64,000 nt of DNA from Ascoidea asiatica (GCA_001600695.1 BCKQ01000003.1:1054001-1118000); one strand, 5' to 3'; positions 21,142-31,832 are shown, numbered from the stretch's first letter. Translations and numbers: made by a program. Notes: a model not told the origin generated them from the sequence alone.

Positions 21142-23676
21142 ATGTCTAAAATATATTCATTATTCTATTTCTTATTTTTTTTTTTATTAAATTTATCACA
21201 ATCAACTAAAATCAATTCAAATGAAAAATTTCAATTAGGTAGTTGGCATTTACCTTATATTGGATATAATTTAAATTCAATAATAACTAAAGATAATAAA
21301 AAAATAATTTCAATCTCAAATGATTTAAATTTAAATATTTTATCAATAATAAATAATCAAAATAATGGTACTATAGATTGGAGAATTGACATAGATGATT
21401 TAAATTTAATTAATTTAAATAATAATAATAATAATAATATTATCTCAAAAGATCTTATTTTAATTAAAAATAGTAATAATATCTTATTAGGTTTTAATTT
21501 AATTAATAATAATTCAATTTATTTAATTTTTAATATTTTTAATAAAAATTTATTAAATAAATTCATAATTTATGATTATAATTTTAAAAAATTTTTAAAT
21601 ATTAATAATATTACTTATATTTATTTAAATAATAATATTTTAATTCCAATTAATGAATTAAATATAAATTATAATAATCAAATTGATTTAAATCCTTATA
21701 TTAATGAAAATTCTAATTTATTAAAAATTATTAATAATAATTTTTTTTTTTATAATGAATTTTCAATTGAAAATTTTCAAATCTTATCAATAAATAATAA
21801 TAATAATAATATCATTGAAAATAATTATTACTCTTTTCCATTTAATATAAATGATTTACAAATAATTTCAAAAAATTTATTCTTATTAAATAATCAAAAT
21901 TTAATAACTTTTAAAAATAATTCAATTAAATTCATTAATAAAAATTTTTTAAATTTTTTAAATCTTTCTTCAAATTCTTTTAAATTTTTTCAAATTAATT
22001 CAAATATTTTACTTATATTATCAAATAATTTCATTATTAATATTTTTGATATAAATAAAAATAAATTATTATTATCAATTTATAATCCAAATTTACCAAT
22101 AAATTTAAATTTAATTAATTTTAATTCTTTTAAATTTAATTATAATTTAAAAAAAAATTCATTAAATTATTTAATTCAATTTTTAAATAATCAACAATTA
22201 AATTTTTATCAAAATGATAAATTAATTTGGTCAAGAAATGAATCTTTATCAAAAATTAATAATTATTTAGTTATAAATTTATTTGAAAAATTTAATTTAA
22301 ATTCAATTTCAAATATAAATTCAAATTCAAATCATTTATCTTTTTATTCAAATAAAACTTCTTTATTTAATTCTTATTTAATTAGATTAAAAAGATTTTT
22401 TAATCTTTTTAAAAATTTAAATTCATCAAATAATATTATAATCAATAAAGATCATTTTGGTTTTCAAAAATATTTAATTTTAGAAAATGAATTTAATCAA
22501 TTATTTAAAATTGATATTCAAACTGGTTTAGTAATAGAATCTATTAATGGAAATTTAAAAAAAGATTATAAAAAACTTTTTGATTTAAATAAATTTACTT
22601 CAGAAATTATTGATTCTTCATTAAATTCATTAAATCAATTAAAACTTTCAAATTTTAATTCAAATTCTGATAATTTATCAATAATTTTTAATGAAAAAAA
22701 AAATGAAATTTGTGGTTTAAAAAACTTAAATTTTAATATTTGGTGTAAAAATTTATTAAATAAAAATGAAAATTTAATTATTCAAAAAACTAAATTTACT
22801 AATGATATTGCTTCAATTGGTTATGTATTACCTGATAGATCCGTTCTTTATAAATATTTAAATTCTCCTTTAATTGCTTTAGGAATTTATAATAATGTTG
22901 AAAATTATTTAAAAATTCAAATTATTGATTTAAATAATGGTAATTTATTATATTCTTCTATACATGATTCTTCTGAAAATTTAATTATAAATGATTCAAA
23001 TAAAGTTTCTTTAATATTTGAAGAAAATTGGTTGATTTATTCATTTTATAGTTCTAAACCATCACTTTCAACAAAAATTATTGCAATTGATTTATTAGAA
23101 TCTTTAAAACCAAATGAAAAAATTAAGAATAATGAATTACCTGTTGTAACTAAACAAATTCATCAAATTCATCAAAATATTAGAAGTTTATCTATTTCTA
23201 AGACTAGATTTGGAATAAGTAATAAAGCAATTATAGCAGAGCCAAATAATGCTCAAATTTTTTTCTTACCTAAACTCTTATTAAATCCAGGTCCACCTAA
23301 AAAATATTTCCCAATTAAAAATCTAAAAAAGAATAAAAATAAATCAAAAAATGTAGATGAAACTCAAAATAATTCAACAATACAAATTTCCCCTAAAAAT
23401 TTTATTTATGGTAAAAGACATGTTCTCATAGATAAAAGTAAAGAAAGTTTTATTTTCTCAATTCCAACAGATTTAGAATCAACCTCATATATTTGCTTTA
23501 TAAATAATGATATTTTATGTACAAAGATATACCCTTCAGGTCAATTTGATATTCTTAGTAAATCTTTTAGTAAATTTAAATTAATATTAACATTGGTTAT
23601 TTTGGTATTAACTTGTTATATTTTGAAACCAATTGCTGCAGATAAAAAATTGAATGCAATGTGGACTATTAAATGA
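21142..23676 (+). CDS. EMC1: ER membrane protein complex subunit 1
   Basis: 844 residues from the ATG at 21142 (the frame is open slightly upstream, but without an ATG). An N-terminal signal peptide (hydrophobic YSLFYFLFFFLLNLS) leads into a long lumenal region with beta-propeller character (SWHLPYIG, WRIDID, LIGFN-like strands). The C-terminal family domain (DUF1620) has recognisable blocks: IAEPNNAQIFFLPKLLLNPGPP, FIYGKRHVLIDKSKESFIFSIP and a single membrane anchor LILTLVILVLTCYIL near the end. EMC1 is the large lumenal scaffold of the EMC insertase. The middle of the protein is very divergent and Asn-rich, so recognition rests mainly on the C-terminal 150 residues and overall topology. Confidence 0.85.
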   Translation: MSKIYSLFYFLFFFLLNLSQSTKINSNEKFQLGSWHLPYIGYNLNSIITKDNKKIISISNDLNLNILSIINNQNNGTIDWRIDIDDLNLINLNNNNNNNIISKDLILIKNSNNILLGFNLINNNSIYLIFNIFNKNLLNKFIIYDYNFKKFLNINNITYIYLNNNILIPINELNINYNNQIDLNPYINENSNLLKIINNNFFFYNEFSIENFQILSINNNNNNIIENNYYSFPFNINDLQIISKNLFLLNNQNLITFKNNSIKFINKNFLNFLNLSSNSFKFFQINSNILLILSNNFIINIFDINKNKLLLSIYNPNLPINLNLINFNSFKFNYNLKKNSLNYLIQFLNNQQLNFYQNDKLIWSRNESLSKINNYLVINLFEKFNLNSISNINSNSNHLSFYSNKTSLFNSYLIRLKRFFNLFKNLNSSNNIIINKDHFGFQKYLILENEFNQLFKIDIQTGLVIESINGNLKKDYKKLFDLNKFTSEIIDSSLNSLNQLKLSNFNSNSDNLSIIFNEKKNEICGLKNLNFNIWCKNLLNKNENLIIQKTKFTNDIASIGYVLPDRSVLYKYLNSPLIALGIYNNVENYLKIQIIDLNNGNLLYSSIHDSSENLIINDSNKVSLIFEENWLIYSFYSSKPSLSTKIIAIDLLESLKPNEKIKNNELPVVTKQIHQIHQNIRSLSISKTRFGISNKAIIAEPNNAQIFFLPKLLLNPGPPKKYFPIKNLKKNKNKSKNVDETQNNSTIQISPKNFIYGKRHVLIDKSKESFIFSIPTDLESTSYICFINNDILCTKIYPSGQFDILSKSFSKFKLILTLVILVLTCYILKPIAADKKLNAMWTIK

Positions 23677-23934
23677 TTCATTTTCTTCATATATATAAAC
23701 TGTATATGTAATCTACATTATTAAATAATAAATAATAAACAAAAAATAAAATACTAAAAATTAGTTAATATTAAAACATTAAATATTAATACATATTGAA
23801 AGACAAGATGATTTTTTAAAAAAGAATATGGCCTATACAGTTAAATGATATAAACGAAATACTATATATATATATAAAAATATGCAGTTTCAGAAGAAAA
23901 AAAAAAAAAGAAGAACTCAAAATAATTGTTTTTT
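23677..23934. other. Convergent 3' intergenic
   Basis: About 260 bp of A+T-rich sequence between convergent EMC1 and the Rho-GEF gene, with A-tracts (23897-23911) and a TA run. Likely only 3' end signals. Confidence 0.4.
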
Positions 23935-25302
23935 TTATTTAGGAATAAGATTAAATAATATCTTATTATTAGAATTATTTTCAAACTGATTGAAAGAAAT
24001 CAATACCCTTTCATTTAATTCATCTCTTATAAGTTTTAAATTGTTTCCGAATATTGTCTTTCTTGGAGGTTCTCGACCAAACAAATCTGAGATTGCATAT
24101 ATTTCAACAACTTTTCCAGAGGCAACAATAAGATGATTATTTGAAACACTCGCTTTTTCACAACTGATATTGAAATATAATATATTCTTTATGCTTAAAA
24201 CACGTCCATGAGAATCACAAATTATTGCTAGTAATGAAAAGATAATAATTATTGTATCATTATCTAAAGAAAGAACAGTAATAGGTTTAGTTGTATCAGA
24301 TTTAAAAATGTCTTTATTAAGTGGTTCAATTTCTTCTCTGGTAAATAAATTTTTACTAAAAGAAGGAATTGTTCTAATGCTGTTAAGATTCAATAAATCT
24401 AAAAGTTGAAAATTTCTTTCTAAACCACAAATGAAATGAAATTTGTTTAAAATTGTAATACTAGAACAATTTCCTGGTAATATTATACTTTCCAATAAAC
24501 TTGGTTTAAATACAATTGTTTCAGGAGGTATTGTATAAATCAGAATAAAGGAATTAACAGCTGCAGAAGATCCCGAGAATCTAGTTTTGACAATAAATAA
24601 AAATAAACATCCCTCACTAAAACCAGTTTTAAAGAATTTCAAATCTTCAACAAATTCATTAATTTTAAAATCAATAATCTTATTTTGTTCATTTTTAAAT
24701 AAATTTTTAACTTTACAATATTTTAATTTATTTTTAATAGTCATTAATAAAAGATCATTACTTTTTATGTATTGTAATTGAGTTATGTTTTGAATATTAT
24801 TAATCGGACCCCAATATTCTGGAAATATACTTGGACAATTTATATAAAGAGCATCTTTAGTTGCAACTAAATGATATTCCATTGATTCAAAGATTACAGA
24901 ACAAGTACAACGTATTTCACCAATTAATGGGCAATTTTTTAATTTATCAAATTTTGAAAGAAAAGAATTAGAATTAGAATTAGAATTAGAATTAGAATTA
25001 GAATTAGAACTGGAATTAGAATCCGAAGTTTTAATTGACTTTATTTTATTATTATTAAATAATTTCCTAATATTATTCGAGGAATTTTGATTTGAAGAAA
25101 TTGAAGATGAAAGAGAATGATTATAAGCAATTGGATTTAATTTGAAAAATTCTTTATTTTCTTTTGATTTAAAATATTCATCTTTTAATTTTTGAAAAGG
25201 TTTTGCTAATTCTTGAATAGGATTTGAACATTCAAAAGAATAAAACTGATTATTTAAAATATTTTTAATAATAACTTTATTTTCAATAAAATTAGAATTG
25301 GA

Positions 25303-25335
<33 letters not shown>

Positions 25336-26775
25336 TTTAATATTATTATCAATTTTTTGAGAAATTGGGATTTCTATAGAAAGATATTCCATTGGAATTG
25401 GATCATCTTTAACAATAAAAGTAAAATTATTTTCATCAACAGTACAATAAATTAAACAATTTGTGAATAAAAAAATTATATCATTTTTAAAAAATTTTTC
25501 TAATTTTATACCTTTTAATTTTGATTTTTCAATTGGAATTATTATATATTTATTTAATAACATTTGATATAAATTTGTATTAATATTACCTTTATAAGTT
25601 GATTTAAAGATTAATCTTGATTTTATAACTTTACTTAAAGAAGAAATTTTATATTTTTTAATTAAATTATTTAAAATATAAAAATTAGATTGAGTTAAAA
25701 GGTAAATATTAATTTCATTATTTGAATTTAAATTTATAAATTTTTTTAAAGAATTAAAATAAATTAATGAATTTATATTAAAAGAATCTAAATTATTAAA
25801 AATTTGATAAAAAGAATTTTCATTAATTAAATTTTTTTTAATAATTTTTAATTTCCAATTTATAAAATTTATTGAAAATTTTGAATTTAAAAAATTTTTT
25901 AAATAAAATTTTATAAAAAATTTTAAATTTGAAAAATTTAAAATAAATTCAATCCAATGAGATTGAGAAATTGAGATGAAATTATTAAAGATTTTAATAA
26001 TTGAGAATAAATTTAAAAAAATTGAAATTGAATGATTAATTAATTCAGATAATGGATTAATTAATTCAATTTTATAAAAATTATATAAATTTGAAAATGA
26101 ATTTATAAAAATTGAATAAAAATTATTTAAATTATATGGTTTAAAATAATTTTTATCATTAATTAATAATAAATCATTAGAAATTAATAAGACTTTATTA
26201 ATTAAATTAAAAAATTCGAATTGAGTTTTAATTAAAGAATAAATTATATTTTGTTCTTCAATTTCAATTGAATTTTCATTATTTAAATTTGATAAATAAT
26301 CAGATTTTAAATTCCAAAAAGTTTGCCATGAATTATTTGATAGAATTTTATGAAATATTGAATCATAAGATAATGAAGATATATTAGTATTAGTATTAGT
26401 ATTGGAGTTTATATTTGTATTAAGAGTATTAAGAGTATCAGCGGTAATATTATTTTCATTTTGAAAAGAGATTGAATTAAAAGAAGTTTTACTTAAATCT
26501 CTTAAATGATAAAATTGTTTTTTAAATTCATTATTATTATTATTATTATTATCATTAAAAGAATATTGAAAAGAATCTTGAGAATCATTTGAATTTAAAA
26601 GAGAAATTGGTTCTTTATTTACTTTTGGTACAAGTAATAAATCTAAATTTACTGTTGAATTTACATTGATATTATAATTTGAATTTGAAGTATTATCAGT
26701 ATTAGGAAGATTATTGACATTATTTGAATTTGAATTTGAATTTGAATTTGAAGAAGTTTTAGTTAGCAAAGACAT
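23935..26775 (-). CDS. Rho guanine-nucleotide exchange factor with CNH domain (ROM1/ROM2/TUS1 family)
   Basis: 946 residues. About residues 140-380 resemble a diverged DH (Dbl-homology) domain beginning EEQNIIYSLIKTQFEFFNLINKVLL. A PH-like segment follows (about 390-550; LLNKYIIIPIEKSKL, DIIFLFTNCLIYC, PIPMEYLSIEIPI), broken by a poly-Asn loop. The best-conserved part is the C-terminal CNH (citron) domain, about 610-920: GEIRCTCSVIFESMEYHLVATKDALYI, LKFFKTGFSEGCLFLFIVKT, KPITVLSLDNDTIIII. In yeast this architecture belongs to Rho1 GEFs of the cell-wall integrity pathway at the plasma membrane. It is shorter than Rom2 or Tus1 (about 1300 residues) and has no visible DEP domain, so TUS1-like is slightly favoured. 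Whether the diverged DH retains activity is uncertain. Confidence 0.72.
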
Positions 26776-27835
26776 ATTATATTATATTATATTGTATAGA
26801 ATTGTAAACATTGATTCTTGAATAAGATTTAATAAATATTGAATGAAGAAAATTAAAAGGATTAATTTATATTCTTTTAATATATTAAAAAGATTTTAAA
26901 AGAACAAAGAAAGTAAAAGGAATTAAAGAAAATGACTAAATTCTATTTACAGATAATGAATATAAAAGATAATTGTTAGTTCTATAGCCTCTTCATCAGG
27001 AGAATTTAATAAAGATAACGAAATTCAAGTTGTTGAAAAGTATATTATATTCTTTTTTATGTTCTTTATTTCATATCATTTCATATCATTTCAGATTATT
27101 ATTATTATTATTTGATCCATTTTTTATATATTCAGGTTAAATCTAAGGTTAAAGTCCTAATAAAAGGATAATTTCGATGAGTTTTAACAGTAAAAGGAGT
27201 ATCAAGAGACAAAAGAGACAAAGGAGACAAAGGAAAACAGAAAAACAGAAAAACACGTTAAAACACCATAAAGCAGGAAGGCTTTTGAAGCTTCAGTGTT
27301 GCAAATGGCAGTGGACCGGGGAGTAGACCGGGGGGTAGACCGGGGAGTAGACCGGGGCTCTGTTCCTGGGCTCTGGTAGACAAGCACCGCACACGCCACA
27401 AAACACAGCCCACACAAGCCATCACAAGCCATAACAATAATATAAAATAAAAGGAACCGTGTAGCTGGCGTCGGGATATTGCACCACAAGACATGGAGCT
27501 GCGTACGCTGCATTATTCCAAACAAGGCATTAGAACGTCAGCTCAGGCAGTCAATGAGAGCTACCAAACATATGGTTTCAAGAGTGAAAATACCAAAATT
27601 ACTGTTCAATGTTTATGAAAAAAATACTTCTTTTAATTTTAATTAATAATTGCAAATATCTTTTTACTGCAGTTAATTGATAAAAAATTTCAATTTCTGT
27701 TTCAAATATGTGAAAAATTATTTATTAAATATAAAAGTATGGGGTATTGAAGATAAAATTACTATTTTAAGTATGAAATATAATGAAATTTTTTGAACTT
27801 TATATCATTATAATTATTATTATTATTATTACTTA
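26776..27835. other. Rho-GEF upstream region with a 12-bp GC-rich tandem repeat
   Basis: About 1.06 kb. Positions 26776-27240 are A+T-rich; 27270-27560 is one of the most GC-rich blocks of the window. At 27311-27357 a 12-base unit GTAGACCGGGGA repeats four times with exact period. The overlapping minus-strand frames (Ser-Thr-Pro-Arg repeats) are products of this array, not genes. 27560-27835 is A+T-rich 3' flank of the ubiquitin-like gene. Confidence 0.6.
27311..27357. repeat. Tandem 12-bp repeat, GTAGACCGGGGA x4
   Basis: Units start at 27311, 27323, 27335 and 27347; the first reads GTGG in place of GTAG and the second ends GGGGG. Each unit contains ACCGGGG, a CCGG/CGG-type half-site. Confidence 0.9.
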
Positions 27836-28087
27836 CTATTTAACTTTTCTACCTCCACTAATTTTTAAAACAAGATAAATTACAGAATTATCTTTAATAT
27901 TATAAGATTTTAATGAATTATTATTATCTTCTAATCTTTTACCAGAATAAAAAAGTCTTTGTTTTTCTTTTTCAATTCCAATTTCTTTGAAAAGTTTATC
28001 TTTAATAACACCTAGAAATTCCTCTTCTGAAATATTTTCAATAATTAATAATGTTACTTCACTTAACGATTTAATTGTAAGCTTCAT
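27836..28087 (-). CDS. Ubiquitin-like protein with processable C-terminal Gly-Gly (Rub1/NEDD8-like)
   Basis: 83 residues, almost entirely a beta-grasp ubiquitin fold: KLTIKSLSEV (first hairpin), IKDKLFKEIGI (helix), KQRLFYSGKRLED, SYNIKDNSVIYLVLKISGG. The C-terminal GG is followed by RKVK, so, as with Rub1, ubiquitin and SUMO precursors, a tail would have to be removed before conjugation. In ubiquitin numbering the position-44 Ile is Phe, position 72 is Lys (Arg in ubiquitin, Ala in NEDD8, Thr in yeast Rub1) and Arg74 is Ser. It is nearest to Rub1/NEDD8 or ubiquitin but is strongly diverged, so I give no symbol. A second, related gene lies directly upstream on the same strand at 28433-28792. 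Confidence 0.82.
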   Translation of the reverse strand: MKLTIKSLSEVTLLIIENISEEEFLGVIKDKLFKEIGIEKEKQRLFYSGKRLEDNNNSLKSYNIKDNSVIYLVLKISGGRKVK

Positions 28088-28160
28088 ATTATATATACCT
28101 TTTATTATTTTTTAATTTACTTTATTTCTAATAACACTTTAATAAATTTTGATTATTTAC

Positions 28161-28196
<36 letters not shown>

Positions 28197-28432
28197 ATCC
28201 ATTCCAAACTACTTTTACCTCATCGCTTCTTTTTCTTTTTCTTTTGCTTCTGTTTTTCGGATCTCCTGAATCCGCTTCTGGTGTTCCGTCCGGTTATACC
28301 TTCCATATTCACGGAAACACCACTAATAATACCGGTGGTAGTACTACTTACTACAGTCAATTTCCCATAAATTTCCTATTTATTACATAAAATTTCATTT
28401 TTATATACTATTGAAATTTTAAATATCAAATA
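28088..28432. promoter_or_regulatory. Spacer between the two ubiquitin-like genes
   Basis: 345 bp, A+T-rich except for 28250-28365, where CGG-containing sequence (CGGATCTCCTGAATCCG inverted motif, GTCCGGTT, ATACCGGTGG) stands out. Probably the promoter of the downstream copy; the long plus-strand frame here is not gene-like. Confidence 0.45.
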
Positions 28433-28792
28433 TCAAATATCAACATCTTTCATTCCAGTAACATAAATTTTAACTTTTAAATAAATAATTGAATCATTAT
28501 CAATTTTATAATATCCTAAATCATAATTATCTTTAAGTAATTTACCATGATAAAATAAAATTTGTTTCTCTTTTTCAATACCAATCCTTTCATAAATTTT
28601 ATTTTTAATAATTCCAATCATATCTTTTTTTATAAGATTTTCAATTTCCATTATTTGAACTTCACTTAATGATTTAATTATAATTTTAAATTTTGGTTTA
28701 ATTAAAAATTTAAATTCTTCAATTTTAGGATAAATTAAAATATTTTGACGAATTGTTGAAATATTTTCAAATTTTTTTGTTAATTTTGACAT
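28433..28792 (-). CDS. Diverged ubiquitin-like paralogue without C-terminal Gly-Gly
   Basis: 119 residues: a 35-residue N-terminal extension (MSKLTKKFENISTIRQNILI...) followed by a ubiquitin-like domain plainly related to the neighbour. IIIKSLSEV, IGIEKEKQILFYHGK and the DS/IIYL strand align with IKSLSEV, IGIEKEKQRLFYSGK and DNSVIYL of the downstream copy, with roughly half the residues identical by eye. The end reads KIYVTGMKDVDI, so the diglycine needed for E1 activation and conjugation is missing. The frame is intact and has its own upstream GC-enriched segment with a Reb1-type site (29001-29007). It is best read as a tandem duplicate that has become a non-conjugating ubiquitin-like protein; expression and function are unknown. 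Confidence 0.75.
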   Translation of the reverse strand: MSKLTKKFENISTIRQNILIYPKIEEFKFLIKPKFKIIIKSLSEVQIMEIENLIKKDMIGIIKNKIYERIGIEKEKQILFYHGKLLKDNYDLGYYKIDNDSIIYLKVKIYVTGMKDVDI

Positions 28793-29171
28793 ATCTATTA
28801 TATTATATAATATAATTATATTATACTTTATATTTCCTTCTAAGCTTATATTTATTTTATCTTTATAAAATCAATTAAATATAATTCATACTCCTTTCAT
28901 TACTTCACCAATTCTCACTCTCATCTCACATTTATTTTTTTATTCTGCTAAAAGAGTTAAAAAAACTGGTTTATAAATTAAAATTCGCGGTAATCAAACC
29001 CGGGTAACTTCAAAAAAAATTATTATTTTATTTTCAAAAACGTCTCAATGCGCCACTTCTTCCCTAATTAGGAAATGCCTATAAAGAAGAACATAAAAAT
29101 TACCATAATTGGAAAATTATTATATTTCTTCCAATTTCTATTTATTATAAACTATTTAATTATTTGATTAA
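28793..29171. promoter_or_regulatory. Upstream region of ubiquitin-like copy 2, with Reb1-type site
   Basis: Contains CGGGTAA at 29001-29007 (Reb1-type) within a small GC-richer patch (28985-29070). The remainder is A+T-rich 3' flank of PUF6. Confidence 0.5.
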
Positions 29172-31448
29172 TTATTTGATTAATTCTTTTATTATTTTAA
29201 ATCCTTTTTCATTAACTTCTTTAATTTCTTCTCCATTAGATTTTTCAATTATTTTAATACTTTTTTTAACATTTTTTAAAAAAATTTTATTTATTTCTTC
29301 ATTTTTATTTTCATTTTTTTTAACATTTTCAATTAATGAAATTATAACAAAATTACCTTCTGATAAAATCCAATTTTTAATAATTTTTTCATCTTTTAAA
29401 ATATTTTTAATAAAATTTTCACAAAATTCTTTATTATTTATTTTACTTTCTTCAATTTTTTTTTCTTTAAAATTCCAATTACCACCTTGAATTAAAGTTT
29501 TTAAAAATCTAATTAAAAATTTATTTTCTTTTAAAATTTCAATATTTTCAAATTTTAAAATTATTAAATTTATAATTTTTTTTTTTTCTTCTTTAATTTT
29601 ATTATCATTATCATTATCATCAATTTTTAATAAAATTTCTAAAATTAATTGAATTCCAATATTTTCATTAAAAATTAAATTAAAATCATTATTAATAATT
29701 TCAAATAATTTTGGTAAAAGTTTTTTTAATAAATCTATTCTACTATTTTCAATTGGTTTTTTAGTTTTACCTTCATTTCTTGCTAATTTATTATAAAAAT
29801 TTAATTTTTTAATAATTTCTGGTCTTAAATATTTACCATTTAATTTACCTTCTAATAAATAAAATATTGGTCTTCTACCAAATTTATCAATTAAAATTTT
29901 TGAATTTAATAAATTAAAAAAATTTTTAAAAATTAAAATTGAATCATCAACTGTTAAAAATATTAATAAAATTATAATATTACCATATTCATTTGTAATT
30001 AATTTTTGAAAATGAATTTTAAAATTTTTTAAAATTTTTTTTTTATTTTTATTATTTAATTTTGAAATAAAATTTAAACAAACTTCACTACCTTCTTTTG
30101 TATGAATAATTTCATTTAATTGATCATTTAAAATTTCAAATAATTTTTCAATTTCTTTTTCATTTGCAATTTTAACATATTCTAACATTATACCATGTAA
30201 AACTTGAAAACCAGTTGAACCTTTTTCAATTGATCTATTTATACTATCAAATAAATTTTTTATAATCATATCTCTTTTATCATTATTATCTTTAATAATT
30301 TCTTTAATTGATAAATCATTACCATTATTATTAAAAATTGAATATTCATTACCATAAAATTCTCTTAAAATTTGTTTTTTTTGATCATTATTTGAATATA
30401 AAACATAAATATCTTCTAAAACATAAGCACCTTCTTTATGTTTAATTAATTTTTTAAAAGTTCCATGTAAAGAATTAATAATTATTTGATTTGATTCTTT
30501 TGTACCATAATGTAATAATTTAATTAATAAATATTTACCATAAATACTTGTAGCTAATTTATAAAATAAATTTTCTTTAATTTTATCTTTTTCACCAGAA
30601 ATTTTTTTAAATTCTTTAACAATTTCTAAAATTTGAGATTTATTTGATAATTTAACAATTGTTTGAATAATTCTTGATGCATCATGTTTTAAAATTAAAT
30701 CTTTTAAATTTTTTTTTGATAATTCCCAAATTTCTTTATAATATTTATCTTTTAATTCTTTTGATAATAAAATTTTATTATTATTTTCAGTTTTTGATCT
30801 TAATTTTTCCCAAATTATTTTAATTTGTTGAATTTCACTACCTGAACTTCTTTGCAATTTTCTTTCAAGTAATAATTTTCTTTGTTCTATATGTTTTTCA
30901 GCAACTTCAGAAATTTTTTGTCTTTTACTTAAAGGTTCTTCAATTAAATTATCATTATCATTATCATTATCATTTTCTTCAATATTTTTTGAAGTATTTG
31001 AAGTTTTTGAAGATTCTATATCAATAGTATCTAATTCATCTTCACTTTCTTCATCATCAAGATCATCATCATTGATTAATCCATTACTTTCAGCTTCACT
31101 TTCACTTTCAAATTCATTTTTTTGATATAATTTTGTTTCTTTTTTAATTATTTTTCCATTATCTTTATTACTAAATTTCTTACTAAATTTCTTGTCTGAT
31201 TTCTTATCAGAATTCTTATCAGAATTCTTATCAGAATTCTTATCAGATTCTTTATCAAATTTAAAACTAGATTCATTTATTGACTTATTATTTAACTTTT
31301 TATCATCTTTTTTTTTATTAAATTTTTCTATATTTTTATCATTTTTCAAATTTTCAATAGGTTTTGAATATTTTAAAAAAGTTTTTGAATTTACAATTTT
31401 TCCACTTGAAGAACGTTTAGTACCCTTTTTGGCAACTAAAGATGACAT
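29172..31448 (-). CDS. PUF6: Pumilio-family RNA-binding protein Puf6
   Basis: 758 residues. The Lys/Asp/Glu-rich N-terminus (including a repeated DKNSDKNSDK) is followed by the conserved family entry KHIEQRKLLLERKLQRSSGSEIQQIKIIWEKLR and degenerate Puf repeats: DASRIIQTIVK, YGKYLLIKLLHYG, HKEGAYVLEDIY, GSTGFQVLHGIM, TKEGSEVCLNFI, NEYGNIIILLIFLTVDD, followed by FGRRPIFYLLEG. This is the Puf6/PUM3 (KIAA0020) class, nucleolar proteins acting in 60S subunit assembly; yeast Puf6 also represses ASH1 mRNA translation. Length is somewhat above the 656 residues of S. cerevisiae Puf6 because of the charged N-terminus. Its upstream region has TTACCCG and GTGGCAAA motifs. Confidence 0.9.
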   Translation of the reverse strand: MSSLVAKKGTKRSSSGKIVNSKTFLKYSKPIENLKNDKNIEKFNKKKDDKKLNNKSINESSFKFDKESDKNSDKNSDKNSDKKSDKKFSKKFSNKDNGKIIKKETKLYQKNEFESESEAESNGLINDDDLDDEESEDELDTIDIESSKTSNTSKNIEENDNDNDNDNLIEEPLSKRQKISEVAEKHIEQRKLLLERKLQRSSGSEIQQIKIIWEKLRSKTENNNKILLSKELKDKYYKEIWELSKKNLKDLILKHDASRIIQTIVKLSNKSQILEIVKEFKKISGEKDKIKENLFYKLATSIYGKYLLIKLLHYGTKESNQIIINSLHGTFKKLIKHKEGAYVLEDIYVLYSNNDQKKQILREFYGNEYSIFNNNGNDLSIKEIIKDNNDKRDMIIKNLFDSINRSIEKGSTGFQVLHGIMLEYVKIANEKEIEKLFEILNDQLNEIIHTKEGSEVCLNFISKLNNKNKKKILKNFKIHFQKLITNEYGNIIILLIFLTVDDSILIFKNFFNLLNSKILIDKFGRRPIFYLLEGKLNGKYLRPEIIKKLNFYNKLARNEGKTKKPIENSRIDLLKKLLPKLFEIINNDFNLIFNENIGIQLILEILLKIDDNDNDNKIKEEKKKIINLIILKFENIEILKENKFLIRFLKTLIQGGNWNFKEKKIEESKINNKEFCENFIKNILKDEKIIKNWILSEGNFVIISLIENVKKNENKNEEINKIFLKNVKKSIKIIEKSNGEEIKEVNEKGFKIIKELIK

Positions 31449-31832
31449 TTTAAAGTATTATTATTATTATTTGTTTATCAAAATGAATGTTTATTAAGTT
31501 ATAAACATCAAATATTATCATTATAAATTTCTTTGAAAATATTTCCTAAATGAAATCTGATAAAAAAAATTTCGTTGATGAAAAAAAAAAAAAAAAAAAA
31601 ACAAATTTAAAAAAACAATCACGGGAATATGTGAGACCAGAAATGTGGTGTTTGTTGTTCTATTTTTTTATTGATCACAAAACTGTACAGTAGAATTATT
31701 CCCAAGATTACCCGCCGTGGCAAAGGCCCACTGCCTTCCAGCAATATCAGCAATATTCTTGATAAATTATTTCTATTTTATCTATATTGAAAGTAAGTAA
31801 ATTTGAAAGTTGTTGAAGTATAAATTATTTAA
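31449..31832. promoter_or_regulatory. PUF6 promoter with Reb1-type and PACE-like sites
   Basis: TTACCCG at 31708-31714 is a Reb1-type site, and GTGGCAAA at 31717-31724 matches eight of nine bases of the PACE element GGTGGCAAA (Rpn4 target). Both fall in a small GC-richer patch about 270 bp upstream of the PUF6 ATG. A poly-A run lies at 31582-31600. Confidence 0.5.

Noticed and set aside
20822-21142. 106-residue minus-strand frame with Tyr-Ile repeats
   Set aside because: Translation of the GATATA microsatellite.
26932-27162. Possible small spliced gene (ATG at 26932, GTATAT donor near 27040, TTCAG acceptors near 27092 and 27135)
   Set aside because: All frames from the ATG hit a stop before the candidate donor. 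The frame containing SIASSSGEFNKDNEIQ has no start codon, and the splice signals are weak.
27202-27525. 107-residue minus-strand frame with Ser-Thr-Pro-Arg repeats
   Set aside because: The repeat is the translation of the 12-bp DNA array; two frames are open together and neither has gene codon bias.
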